From positions 1 through 32,741 of the forward strand of contig CAITUY010000117.1 in NCBI GenBank assembly GCA_903895695.1: 32,741 bases of DNA, given 5' to 3'. The notes under the pieces were generated by a model that had not been told where the DNA came from, made no database searches, and saw nothing but the letters and a program-made list of their open reading frames with translations. This document shows positions 25,980 through 32,741 of this stretch, in pieces. The translations under genes and the position numbers were made by a program. This DNA is from an uncultured bacterium. GTDB taxonomy: Bacteria > Verrucomicrobiota > Kiritimatiellia > CAIKKV01 > CAITUY01. Position 1 is the first letter of the stretch; every line of letters starts with the position of its first letter.

Positions 25980-27369
25980 GGGTTCGCACTGCCTTTTCGT
26001 AGATCCGATCCAACTCACGACGCACGTCCGGGGCGAGCGCAAAATCGTTCGCTGCCTCGGCTTTGCGTACCATCTCTCGTATCTGCTCTTTCATGCTCGG
26101 AGACGGGGATGCCATCCATTGCTCGGGGGACTGGTTTTTGAATAGAGGCGAAGCCCATTGCTCGTGACAGTGCGCCACGGTGTCGGGATGCGTGAGAAAC
26201 TCGCCGCGTGGCCCGACTTCCCTCAGCACATCGAACCCCAGTGTCTCGTCGGTGAATTCAATGCTCTTCACCAGATGCCTGGCATACCCGACGATTTCCA
26301 CATCCAGGATCAGTTGCTCCGGACTGAAGAACTTGTCCAGCCCCAGCCACCCCGCGAATCCGAAATGGCGCGCGCCATAGAGCGCCCCGATGGCCGCGAA
26401 GGCCGACCGTGTCGTCATCGCATGCGCGTCGGGCAGCACGGCGCTGGTGTTAAAGGCAGGACAAAACCAACTGCCGTTCCCGTTGTTATAGAACGCGGAG
26501 ATCTGGTTTCCCATCAACCAGGCCAGGACGTGTTCCGGCGTGCCGTACGCGATCGTCCCATATTTCATATCGAACGGAAATACCCCGGGCCCGATGCCCA
26601 AATCAGCCCCCAGCACCATGAAGGCCGTGAAGGCCCCCAGCATCGTGGCCGTGCTTTCCACAAAAGCGCCCGGCAGCCGAATCGGCGTCGTTGCGCCCGT
26701 CAATGGCATGCAGGTCAGAGACATGGACACCTTCTTCTTGCGCATCAGAAAATCGACGGCCATATCCACCGTTGGCCCCTCGACGAGCAAGGGATCCAGC
26801 ACGAAAACGGATATCCCGACGGATCGCCCCGCCGCCTCAGCCATCTGCAACACCACATCCGCTGTCTCCGGAGACGTAAATCCCGGCCAACCGGGAGCCG
26901 GACAGTGTTCCAAGCCGATCTTGTATGAGAGAACCTCTCGCAACATTGCCGGCACATCCTGCGGCAATCCGGGATTCCCACCGAGCACGCCTTGGGCGTG
27001 TAATCCGCCCACGAGCTTGGCCAGGCGTACGCAATCCCCCGTGCCTATGGGGCGCAACCGGTCCGTGTCCGGGTCCAGGACCTGGAAACAGTAGCCGTCG
27101 GACACGTCGACGAAGAATTCGTTGCCCGGGGCCGCTGCCGCCGGTAGCGTCGCCCTGTGTTGATCCACCATGCGGTTCACGATCTCGGGGGCGAACCTCA
27201 CGCGCGTGCCGTCAACCCGCACCCCTGCCTGTTCGGAGATCCGCTGGAGCAGGGTCGGGTTGACCATCTCCACGCCAATCTCGTCCAGGACGCGCAGCGC
27301 CGTCTCGTGCAGACGCTGAAGCTGCGGTGCTGACAGGCCGCCCTGTATGCCGTACGTAATCTTGTCCAT
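25972..27369 (-). CDS. MttB-superfamily methyltransferase (non-pyrrolysine), second copy
   Basis: A 465-aa protein. The ATG at 27369 (MDKITYGIQGGLSAPQLQRL) has GGAGGAG at ideal spacing; a TTG five codons earlier lies inside that site and is not the start. Family features are HETALRVLDEIGVEMVNPTL, VRFAPEIVNRMVDQHRATLP, CVRLAKLVGGLHAQGVLGG, barrel strands (SMSLTCMPLTGATTPIRLPG, FMVLGADLGIGPGVFPFDMK, FNTSAVLPDAHAMTTRSAFA) and a C-terminal LTHPDTVAHCHEQWASPLF region. There is no in-frame TAG. It is distant from the copy at 4502, so they probably use different methylated amines. The ATPase gene ends 30 nt upstream and the AAC(3)-like gene overlaps its stop by 8 nt, suggesting one transcript. No cognate corrinoid protein is seen. 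Confidence 0.87.
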   Translation of the reverse strand: MDKITYGIQGGLSAPQLQRLHETALRVLDEIGVEMVNPTLLQRISEQAGVRVDGTRVRFAPEIVNRMVDQHRATLPAAAAPGNEFFVDVSDGYCFQVLDPDTDRLRPIGTGDCVRLAKLVGGLHAQGVLGGNPGLPQDVPAMLREVLSYKIGLEHCPAPGWPGFTSPETADVVLQMAEAAGRSVGISVFVLDPLLVEGPTVDMAVDFLMRKKKVSMSLTCMPLTGATTPIRLPGAFVESTATMLGAFTAFMVLGADLGIGPGVFPFDMKYGTIAYGTPEHVLAWLMGNQISAFYNNGNGSWFCPAFNTSAVLPDAHAMTTRSAFAAIGALYGARHFGFAGWLGLDKFFSPEQLILDVEIVGYARHLVKSIEFTDETLGFDVLREVGPRGEFLTHPDTVAHCHEQWASPLFKNQSPEQWMASPSPSMKEQIREMVRKAEAANDFALAPDVRRELDRIYEKAVRTLA

Positions 27370-27399
27370 CGTCCTCTCCTCCAAGGGGCTTCGCCACTC

Positions 27400-28566
27400 T
27401 CATCCCTTCGCACCTGCGGCGGCAATTTCCTGCAGCCGTGCGGGAAGATGCTGAATCGACAGTAGTTCCGCCCGGCCCGGCAACTTCAACGACTGGCCGC
27501 CGGGATACACCACGAACAGCCGATCCAGTTTCAAATCGTCCATGGCCACATGCATGGACTTGGTAAGATCGGGCGCATCACCGTACTTGAACTCAAAGCC
27601 CAGCCGTTGTCCGTGCCAGAACACCAGCAGGTCCAACTCCGGTCCGCTGTGCGTAGACCAGAAGTAGGCATCCTGGTCGCCGGTTACGCTCAACACCTGC
27701 TCCAACGCGAAGCCTTCCCACGACGCGCCCAGCTTGGGATGCGCCTCCAGCGACGCCAGGCCATCCAGTTTCATCAACGAGTGCAGCAGCCCTGAATCAC
27801 GAACATAGATCTTTGGTGCCTTGACTTGCCTCTTGCCCACGTTCTCAAACCAGGGCGGCAACTGCCGCACCAGAAACATCCCCGCAAGGATATCCAGGTA
27901 CTTTCGTGTCGTTGGCTCCGAGGTGCCCAGCGCTCGAGCCAATTCCGCCGCATTCCACTTCTGGCCGTGATAGTGCGCCACCATTGTCCAGAATCGCCGC
28001 AGCGTCGTTGCTGGGATCGTAATGCCCAACTGCGGAAGGTCCCGCTCCAACACCGTGCGGATGAAGTCCTCTTTCCACTGCGCGCAGACCCGGTCGGACT
28101 CTGCCGTATAGGCGGCCGGAAAGCCCCCGCGCCACCACAGTGTCCGGAAGTGATCCGGACCCACTTCGGCGAGTTTCAACCCACTCACATCCACAAACGA
28201 GACCCGCCCGGCCAGCGACTCGGAGACGCCGCGGACGATCCCCGTTGACGCACTGCCCAGAATCAAGAAGCGCGCTGGCAACGGGCGCCGATCCGCCAGC
28301 ACTCGCAGAAGCTGGAATATCTCTGGCTTCCGCTGAACCTCGTCAATCACCACAAGCCCCCGTAGCGGCTCCAACGCCGCCGCCGGCTCCTGTAGCCGGT
28401 CGAATCCACTCAGCGACTCCAAGTCGATGAATTCGTGTGGCTTCCCTGCCGCGAACAGCTTCGCCATCGTCGTCTTCCCAGACTGACGCGGGCCAAGCAA
28501 CGCCACGACCGGGTTGTGCTTCACCCGTTCGTCAATTGCCGCCAGATAATCGGGCCGAAGTATCAT
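27400..28566 (-). CDS. AAA ATPase with DUF4143 domain
   Basis: A 388-aa protein. The ATG at 28566 (MILRPDYLAAIDERV) follows AAGGGG at normal spacing. N-terminal AAA_14 ATPase: Walker A GPRQSGKTT (Lys31), Walker B LVVIDEVQ (Asp75-Glu76), and sensor FLILGSAST. It is followed by a winged-helix-like middle (NAAELARALGTSEPTTRKYL) and a DUF4143 C-terminus with a PD-(D/E)XK-like signature (SGPELDLLVFWHGQRLGFEF, then KYG). These are abundant, often horizontally spread bacterial proteins of unclear function; toxin-antitoxin-like or nuclease-linked roles have been suggested. Length and all motifs are intact. It has a strong inverted repeat just upstream and may autoregulate. Its position before the methyltransferase gene need not mean a shared function. 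Confidence 0.88.
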   Translation of the reverse strand: MILRPDYLAAIDERVKHNPVVALLGPRQSGKTTMAKLFAAGKPHEFIDLESLSGFDRLQEPAAALEPLRGLVVIDEVQRKPEIFQLLRVLADRRPLPARFLILGSASTGIVRGVSESLAGRVSFVDVSGLKLAEVGPDHFRTLWWRGGFPAAYTAESDRVCAQWKEDFIRTVLERDLPQLGITIPATTLRRFWTMVAHYHGQKWNAAELARALGTSEPTTRKYLDILAGMFLVRQLPPWFENVGKRQVKAPKIYVRDSGLLHSLMKLDGLASLEAHPKLGASWEGFALEQVLSVTGDQDAYFWSTHSGPELDLLVFWHGQRLGFEFKYGDAPDLTKSMHVAMDDLKLDRLFVVYPGGQSLKLPGRAELLSIQHLPARLQEIAAAGAKG

Positions 28567-28581
28567 GCTCGCGCCCCTTCC

Positions 28582-28614
28582 GTGAAAATCGGAATTACAC
28601 CTTTCGATTTTCAC
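28582..28614. promoter_or_regulatory. Inverted repeat before the DUF4143 ATPase gene
   Basis: GTGAAAATCG (28582-28591) and CGATTTTCAC (28605-28614) are exact reverse complements. Allowing one mismatch, the arms extend to 13 bp around a 7-nt centre. The element ends 15 nt upstream of the ATPase start, in its leader or promoter. I recall GTGAAAATC-type repeats before other DUF4143 genes, which would fit an autoregulatory site; this is memory, not a search. A TTGACA sequence lies further upstream (minus strand, near 28620), without a well-spaced -10. Confidence 0.6.
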
Positions 28615-28702
28615 AACCCCATGTCAACCCTTTCTTTTGCAACGTGTTCCGCGATGTCAATTGAGGCAACGCCGTCCCCTTATATACGTTTCTGCGGCCG
28701 CT

Positions 28703-30337
28703 TCACTTCTTCTCCAACACCAGGATCCAGTCATCCATGCCCGGCTTGCGCGGCGGAGTCCACTGACCGTTCTCCGGGACCGCAATGCCAATCGGGAGGT
28801 TCTCGCCCGTACGAGGATTGATGTAGCGGGCATCATACCGCACTCCCGGTTCAATGCGTAGGCGGAATGGCCCGCCCCAGGCCGGTTGATTGCCCAGCAT
28901 ATCCGCCGGGAAACAACTGCATGGCAAGTAGACGACGATCAACTCGCCCGGAATTCGCGCGGCAAAGCTGTACGGGCGTCCGGCTTCGACCGCGGCGGGT
29001 TCCTCGCAGGGCTCCAGTTTCCACCACGGGTACCGCCGCAGGATCTGCGCGCCCACGCCGACATGCGCGGAGCCGGCATAATGCATGACATCCTGCCAGA
29101 AGCCTTCCCCCCAACTCCCGGTGGTTCCCTTGAACGGCTCGTGGCGCGAACTCATCGCCCACATCCCCTGCGCTCCGTAGGTGTGGCCGCAGGCGCCCTG
29201 CAGCAGACTGGCCCAGAAGAGGAATCGCTGGATCTCATCCTTGCTGCCGCCCATGATTCCTTCGTAGTTCACTTCGCTGTTGAGCGCCGGCATGCGTGGC
29301 TGACGGGTCACGGCCGCCTGCATCGCGTCCGCCGAGGGCTTGAGCGACGGGTACCCGCTGTGCCCCGTCTGGAGCATATCGAAGTCCACCAGCGTCTCAT
29401 CGCCCAGCGACAGCCGCCCGGGCACATCGAAGGATGGATGCACGGTCAGCAAGTTGTGGTACGGATCAGTCTGCCGCAGGTAGCGCGCGATCTCCGTCCA
29501 GCCCGCCTTTTGGTCCGCCTTGTCACGATCGCCCTCCGCCTTGCCATGCCGCGCATAGGTGGGCATGGTGCATTCGCCCGCCAGACACCAGGTGACCGGG
29601 TAGGCCCCGTAGCGCGCCACGAGGTAGCGCCAGTGTTGCTTGGCCTTCGCCACACCCATGAACGGCAGATAGTAGCCCCACATACTGACGATGCAGGGCA
29701 TCAACCCCTGCTCGACCATGAATGCCAGACGCAGGTCCGCCAGGTCGTAGAACGCGGGGTTGATGCGGGCGAAGTCCTTTTCCCATGGCCAACCGGCCTC
29801 ATTGGCCTGCTGTGGATCCCACGTGCCCAATGTGGCGCAGAAGTCCGGCAGCGGCCCGGCAACGATCTGGATGGTGTTAAACCCCTTGCGCACCCGGTCT
29901 TCGACCAGGCGGCGGAATCCGTCCGGCCAGTCCAGGCGTGTGGTCAGTCCCATCCACCAGGTATCCGCCAACCAGAGGAATGGTTCCCCATCGCGATGCT
30001 CCAAGGTGCGGCGTGACCCGGCCACTCGCAGGCGGCCATGGCGATAGAGTGCACAGGGCCCGTCATACGGCAGCGCCCGCAGCGTGCCGGTGCACCCATG
30101 CAAGCCGGCGTCGTCTGTCGCCGTCGATTCGGAGCGCCAGGCGTATTCACCCGGCTCCGGCGCGGCAAAGCGAACGCGGAAGGTGTTATCGCCGCCCCAA
30201 AAGGCCGGCACGCGCCAGACGGTGCCCGCTCCGTTTGAGAAGACAACATCCACCTCGGCCTGGTTGAAGATGTCCTCGTAGGCCTTCTCGGCGGTCAGGG
30301 CAAGTTCGATGGGTTTGCTCGTGAATCCAGCATGCAT
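28703..30337 (-). CDS. DUF5060/DUF4038 glycoside hydrolase (GH140-like)
   Basis: A 544-aa protein; the ATG at 30337 has AAGGA at good spacing. Residues about 1-90 form a DUF5060-like beta domain (FRVRFAAPEPGEYAWRSEST). Residues about 110-440 form a DUF4038 TIM barrel: EPFLWLADTWWMGLTTRLDW, DRVRKGFNTIQIVAGPLPDF, FMVEQGLMPCIVSMWGYYLP, YPVTWCLAGECTMPTY (Glu255) and PALNSEVNYEGIMGG (Glu355, Glu359). The C-terminal about 90 residues resemble the collagen-binding-type domain often attached (YDARYINPRTGENLPIGIAV). Characterised GH140 members are apiosidases acting on rhamnogalacturonan II. Whether this one is an apiosidase cannot be told from sequence. There is no signal peptide, so it may be cytoplasmic or its N-terminus may be misjudged. 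The ATPase gene follows after 136 nt, which hold only the inverted repeat. Confidence 0.82.
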   Translation of the reverse strand: MHAGFTSKPIELALTAEKAYEDIFNQAEVDVVFSNGAGTVWRVPAFWGGDNTFRVRFAAPEPGEYAWRSESTATDDAGLHGCTGTLRALPYDGPCALYRHGRLRVAGSRRTLEHRDGEPFLWLADTWWMGLTTRLDWPDGFRRLVEDRVRKGFNTIQIVAGPLPDFCATLGTWDPQQANEAGWPWEKDFARINPAFYDLADLRLAFMVEQGLMPCIVSMWGYYLPFMGVAKAKQHWRYLVARYGAYPVTWCLAGECTMPTYARHGKAEGDRDKADQKAGWTEIARYLRQTDPYHNLLTVHPSFDVPGRLSLGDETLVDFDMLQTGHSGYPSLKPSADAMQAAVTRQPRMPALNSEVNYEGIMGGSKDEIQRFLFWASLLQGACGHTYGAQGMWAMSSRHEPFKGTTGSWGEGFWQDVMHYAGSAHVGVGAQILRRYPWWKLEPCEEPAAVEAGRPYSFAARIPGELIVVYLPCSCFPADMLGNQPAWGGPFRLRIEPGVRYDARYINPRTGENLPIGIAVPENGQWTPPRKPGMDDWILVLEKK

Positions 30338-30543
30338 GTCATTATTCCTTCGTCAAAACGCGGGTGCCGGCTCATCATTCCGAAGCTCTCGCCCGAACTT
30401 CATCGTGCACAGGCGTTGGCAATTCATGCGGCAGGCTAGCTTTCGCCAACTCCCGACGCAACCGAAGACTTCGCAGGGCACACGGCAAGGGCGCATGTGA
30501 TTTCCGCCACGGCTTGCGCTTTGTTCTTTGCGGCGAAGCACAT

Positions 30544-30657
30544 TTGGAGTGCGGCGGTTTGACGCCGCTTTGTGCAGGTGCGGCTTGACGCGCCGGTGCC
30601 CGGTGTGGCCCGTCAAGCCGGGCCACAGGAAAGCGGCGTCAAGCCGCCGCACTCCAA
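30544..30657. repeat. Complete dispersed palindromic repeat, nested stem
   Basis: Arms of 28 nt (30544-30571 and 30630-30657) match as reverse complements with a single G-T difference. Inside, CGGCTTGACG (30581-30590) pairs exactly with CGTCAAGCCG (30611-30620). Each outer arm also carries its own hairpin (GCGGCG/CGCCGC). A decayed copy of the left part lies at 997-1071, 29.5 kb away, so this is a dispersed family, probably REP-like. Confidence 0.85.
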
Positions 30658-31164
30658 GACGTCCGCCAAATCCTGTCAGGCGATTCCCGCAGTCACCACG
30701 GGTTTTCGGCCTCAAGGGACTGAAAAAGGGATCTGGTCCCCTGCCCTTGCTGCCTGAAGTGGCCGAACTCGTGGTGGCCTTCGCGCTCCGCGCGAAGGTC
30801 CGCGAGCACGACTGTGTGTCGCCCCGGAAAGACCTGTGCGCGGAGCGCCCAGGCCACCGGCATTGAAGTCGTCGATCGTCGAGAGCGACGTAGCTGCCTT
30901 GCGCCCGGCGGAAGACCGTTTCCATCAAATCCGGCCCGAGTCATGTCCTGGCCGGAGTCAAGCTGACCTCTTGCGGGGTGTGGTTGTACTCGGAGCGTGC
31001 AGCGTTTTGCCCGGTCTGTCGTGTGCGGCAAGGTGGCCCCCTTGTATGGGCGACGTAGTTACCTCACGCGAATTGTGCCGGGGTCGCGTGTTAGCACGGC
31101 GGGGCCTAAGTAGCCCTCGCTATACCGTAAACCAACCAGGCATCTTGATTGTACGCGAGAGGGG

Positions 31165-31222
31165 CCCCACCGGCCCTGCCGACGCCGCACGCGTAAGCGC
31201 GCGGCCCGGCAGGCCGGTGGGG
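31165..31222. repeat. Long GC-rich hairpin
   Basis: CCCCACCGGCCCTGCCG (31165-31181) pairs with CGGCAGGCCGGTGGGG (31207-31222) with one extra C. The enclosed part can pair again (GCCGC/GCGGC). It lies about 75 nt beyond the attC-like site at the end of the cassette array. It may be another dispersed repeat or a terminator; no T-run is present. Confidence 0.55.
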
Positions 31223-31296
31223 TTGATTGAAGGTGAACTGTCTTCTGAGATGACCAGGGGAAGGCAGGGGGGATGGTGCGCTGATCTGAACGGGTA

Positions 31297-31359
31297 GCTC
31301 AACGCCGCGCGTCAACCTCGGCGCGCTTCGCGCCGTAGTATTGCAGGCACTTGTTCGAC
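31297..31359 (-). other. attC: Integron attC site of the cyclase cassette
   Basis: On the minus strand the site begins with core box GTCGAAC (31353-31359) and ends with core box GTTGAGC (31297-31303), 63 nt in all. The second box fits GTTRRRY exactly; the first fits RYYYAAC except for one position. It begins 19 nt after the cyclase stop. A central 7-bp hairpin, CGGCGCG/CGCGCCG, lies inside. The inner left/right boxes pair only weakly (GTGC with GCGC), so on its own this site would be doubtful. Its strength is that GTCGAAC is the exact complement of GTTCGAC, the core at the other end of the cassette. Confidence 0.65.
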
Positions 31360-32137
31360 GCTGTGAACTTCTGGTCCGCTAGGGGGATGCGAACAGTTCA
31401 TTCCTGGCTTCGGCGTCGAGGGCCTTGAACTCGGCTTCATTCACGATCACCAACTCCTTTGGAAACCCCTTGATTTTGGTTGCTATGACCTTGATGTACC
31501 CAGAGTCAATGAGGAATTTCGATGGCAACTCGATCCGTGCAGAGGCGATGAAGTTCAGCCCGGGACAGTATTTCTGGAGGCGTGATGCAAGGTTCACGCA
31601 GACGCCGATGTACTCATTCGCCCGAGAGCCTTCGATTGACAACTCGAACACTGTTCCTCGCGCGACGCCGAACCGGATACTGGTCGGCAATTCGAACACT
31701 GGAATGTCATCGGCGCAGGCCTTGTTGATAGCGACGAAATCGCTCTGGAGGACCCACAGGCGGTTGGCTAGTAAGTGGATAAACGTGTTCGAGAAAGTAT
31801 CCGAGCCCTTTGGTGGCGTCCACACATAGAGAGCTCCGTCACCGAGGAACTTCCTATGGACGGGGCCAGGAGACAAGGCCGAAGCTTTGTCGATCTTGTC
31901 CCTGCTGCTCCAGGGCCACGGCCCCCCAAAGAATGCAGTTTCCACACACTTTATGACGTGATTCAGATAGCGGGGAATGTAAGTGTGGACATCCGGTAAG
32001 TTGAAGAACTTGGAGAACCCCCCAAGATCGAAGATCACCGCAACCCCATTCGTTGCGCGACCAGCGCGAGGACTGAAGTCCTTCGAGCGTTCTATTGGTC
32101 GGGACATTGCATTTCTCCTGCATCCTCAATGGTCGAA
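31303..32137 (-). mobile_element. Integron gene cassette carrying a class III cyclase
   Basis: The cassette runs on the minus strand from the G/TT cut in GTTCGAC (32132-32138) to the G of GTTGAGC (31303), 835 nt. It has a 30-nt leader with a ribosome site, one gene filling nearly all of it, and an attC 19 nt after the stop, the standard compact cassette layout. In circular cassettes the first bases and the first attC box must be complementary, and GTTCGAC/GTCGAAC are. The gene looks less GC-rich than the giant genes, as expected for acquired DNA. An integrase gene would lie beyond the right edge, if present at all; otherwise this is an attC cluster without integrase. Confidence 0.7.
31379..32107 (-). 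CDS. Class III nucleotidyl cyclase, Pycsar-like, in an integron cassette
   Basis: A 242-aa protein; the ATG at 32107 follows AGGAG with 7-nt spacing. It is a bare class III cyclase catalytic domain with no membrane or sensor part. It has VAVIFDLGGFSKFF (metal Asp27), HRKFLGDGALYVW (Lys86, second metal Asp90), IRFGVARGTVFELSIEGS, and NEYIGVCVNLASRLQKY with Glu165 at the base-selecting Asp position and transition-state residues Asn172 and Arg176. All catalytic positions are kept, so it should make a cyclic nucleotide. The base (A, G, C or U) cannot be told from sequence. Stand-alone soluble cyclases of this size include the PycC enzymes of Pycsar anti-phage defence, which make cCMP or cUMP on infection and activate a neighbouring effector. 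No TM, TIR or other effector gene is next to it. Its location in a cassette favours defence over housekeeping signalling, but this is inference. Confidence 0.8.
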   Translation of the reverse strand: MSRPIERSKDFSPRAGRATNGVAVIFDLGGFSKFFNLPDVHTYIPRYLNHVIKCVETAFFGGPWPWSSRDKIDKASALSPGPVHRKFLGDGALYVWTPPKGSDTFSNTFIHLLANRLWVLQSDFVAINKACADDIPVFELPTSIRFGVARGTVFELSIEGSRANEYIGVCVNLASRLQKYCPGLNFIASARIELPSKFLIDSGYIKVIATKIKGFPKELVIVNEAEFKALDAEARNELFASP

Positions 32138-32197
32138 CGCCCGCGCTCTTGCTCGGGTGGCCGCAGGCCGCGAGTTACGAGGAGCGCGTTGTTAAGC
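32132..32197 (-). other. attC: Integron attC site of the HEPN cassette
   Basis: On the minus strand: core box GCTTAAC (32191-32197, exact RYYYAAC), AA, then CGCGCTC (32182-32188). The inner part can fold (CTCG...GGCC/GGCC...CGAG). Then come GAGCGCG (32142-32148), GGC and core box GTTCGAC (32132-32138). The inner boxes CGCGCTC and GAGCGCG pair perfectly over 7 bp. Length is 66 nt, within the usual range. It begins 20 nt after the HEPN stop and ends 24 nt before the cyclase ATG. This is a textbook attC layout apart from one off-consensus base in the last core box. Confidence 0.75.
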
Positions 32198-32217
32198 GTC
32201 ACTTTCAATATAGAGCC

Positions 32218-32622
32218 CTATCGCTTAGCCTGCTTCCACACGGTAACGCGGTCACTCGCCACCGGAGGGTCGAAAGGCCGACACTTCACTGCTCGCCACG
32301 GCGACGCCCCGACAAGCGCGATTAGATGTTTAACAACTGCGTTATGCGATTGGATGGCCAAGTGAAAGATGAAATTCATGTACCCATCAATCTCAGGCCG
32401 CCTCAACAGCTTGTCGTGTCGCGCTCGATGGGCGATGTTTCCACGGATGGTAATTAGCGCCTCCAACTTCTGACGTGCCTTTTCAGCCTTCATCGATGTC
32501 CAGCACCAGTGACTTGAGATTTGCGGCATTGAGAGGAGACTTAAATACAGATCGTCTATCTGGCGTGTTCGCGGCGTGTTGAACGCTCCTACGGTACCCG
32601 CTACCAGCGGCGGCGTGAACAT
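32218..32622 (-). pseudogene. RiboL-PSP-HEPN protein, 5'-truncated
   Basis: The frame gives 134 aa from an ATG at 32622 without a ribosome site. From residue 9 it matches the core of RiboL-PSP-type HEPN proteins as I know them: GTVGAFNTPRTRQIDDLYLS, SHWCWTSMKAEKARQKLEAL, then ITIRGNIAHRARHDKLLRRP with the HEPN R-x4-H motif (Arg60, His65), and a last helix (YMNFIFHLAIQSHNAVVKHL). Members are usually about 190-200 aa, so roughly 60 N-terminal residues are missing. HEPN proteins of this group are suspected RNases in toxin or defence settings. The frame is open back to what looks like an istB stop at 32692, so the missing part was probably replaced by an IS21-type insertion. The cassette start, which should read TTAAGC, is absent, in agreement. 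It is followed by an attC. Confidence 0.65.
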
Positions 32623-32653
32623 GTAGCTGGGGTGGCGGGATGAAGTTGCGAAG

Positions 32654-32682
32654 GCGGCGGGGCGGGTGATCCGCCCCGCCGC
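32654..32682. terminator. Strong GC hairpin after istB remnant
   Basis: GCGGCGGGGCGG (32654-32665) and CCGCCCCGCCGC (32671-32682) pair perfectly over 12 bp with a 5-nt loop. It begins 9 nt after the istB-like stop. A T-rich tract (GTTTGTATTT) follows only in the plus direction, so it would work best as an intrinsic terminator for rightward transcripts. It may be bidirectional. Confidence 0.55.
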
Positions 32683-32691
32683 GTTTGTATT

Positions 32692-32741
32692 TCAGTCGGG
32701 TTTTCTTTCGCGCATGCGGTAGGAGGTGCCTTCAAGGACGA
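32692..32741 (-). CDS. istB: C-terminal end of IS21-type istB ATPase (partial)
   Basis: Only the last 15 codons and the stop are in the window: VLEGTSYRMRERKPD. The phrase (G-x-SYR-(M/L)-(R/K)-(E/D)) is how many IS21-family IstB helper ATPases end, after the conserved DRLxHH...xVxxxx region that would lie outside. I give moderate weight to such a short match. It would mean an IS21-type element enters from the right and has cut off the 5' part of the HEPN cassette. Confidence 0.45.
   Translation of the reverse strand, partial: VLEGTSYRMRERKPD

Larger units (their letters stand above)
30338..31296. other. Gene-free region with palindromic repeats
   Basis: Apart from the repeat at 30544-30657 and the hairpin at 31165-31222, I see no gene. 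The open frames here have no recognisable domain, no ribosome site and base composition typical of chance frames in GC-rich DNA. If the attC-like site at 31297-31359 were followed by another cassette starting TTGAGC, its own attC should begin with GCTCAAC on the minus strand. I find none, so the cassette array appears to end here. Confidence 0.5.

Noticed and set aside
25209..26042. Longer acetyltransferase start at the TTG at 26042
   Set aside because: It would add 21 residues not typical of the family, overlap the methyltransferase gene by 71 nt and has no ribosome site.
30353..30928. 191-aa minus-strand frame upstream of the GH140-like gene
   Set aside because: It runs through the palindromic repeat at 30544-30657, has no ribosome site and no recognisable domain.
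31297..32197. A complete two-gene Pycsar system
   Set aside because: No effector (TM, TIR or other) accompanies the cyclase. The HEPN fragment sits in a separate, damaged cassette.

Overview
The window is high-GC bacterial DNA, apparently a chromosomal stretch from an uncultured PVC-type bacterium (Kiritimatiellota or Lentisphaerota would fit). This placement is an inference. It rests on two MttB-superfamily methyltransferases, several exported or polysaccharide-directed enzymes, very large exported glycine-rich proteins and many dispersed palindromic repeats. No rRNA, tRNA or other phylogenetic marker is present.

Layout. 1-2225: a broken SUMF1-type gene, then an intact exported SUMF1-type gene. 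2258-4339: an exported sialate O-acetylesterase, a rhodanese fragment and a small Smr-domain gene. 4502-5902: the first MttB-family gene, with short 9-nt repeats on both sides. 6162-15468 (+): a probable operon encoding a 1552-aa glycine-rich exported protein, a TIM-barrel glycosidase-like protein and a GH2 enzyme. 15629-24944 (-): two more giant glycine-rich exported proteins of 1467 and 1534 aa. The upstream one has a near-consensus promoter with a palindromic operator candidate at the start site. 25209-28566 (-): AAA ATPase/DUF4143, a second MttB-family gene and an AAC(3)-fold acetyltransferase whose start overlaps the MttB stop. 28703-30337 (-): a GH140-like/DUF4038 glycosidase. 30338-31296: no convincing gene, but two palindromic repeats.

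The right end (31297-32741) is the most unusual part. A class III nucleotidyl cyclase gene lies between two sites that look like integron attC sites. The first bases of its cassette (the distal half of GTTCGAC) are exactly complementary to the first core box of its own attC (GTCGAAC). This relation is expected only of a real integron cassette. The next cassette upstream carries the C-terminal part of a RiboL-PSP-HEPN protein. Its 5' part is missing, and directly beyond it lies what looks like the 3' end of an IS21-type istB gene. The cyclase resembles the cyclases of Pycsar-type anti-phage systems, but no effector is visible here.

The left and central genes probably serve recognition and breakdown of complex polysaccharide (deacetylation, GH2, GH140 and TIM-barrel hydrolysis, large repeat-rich surface proteins) plus demethylation of quaternary amines. 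The cassettes at the right end look like an acquired defence-type accessory region.
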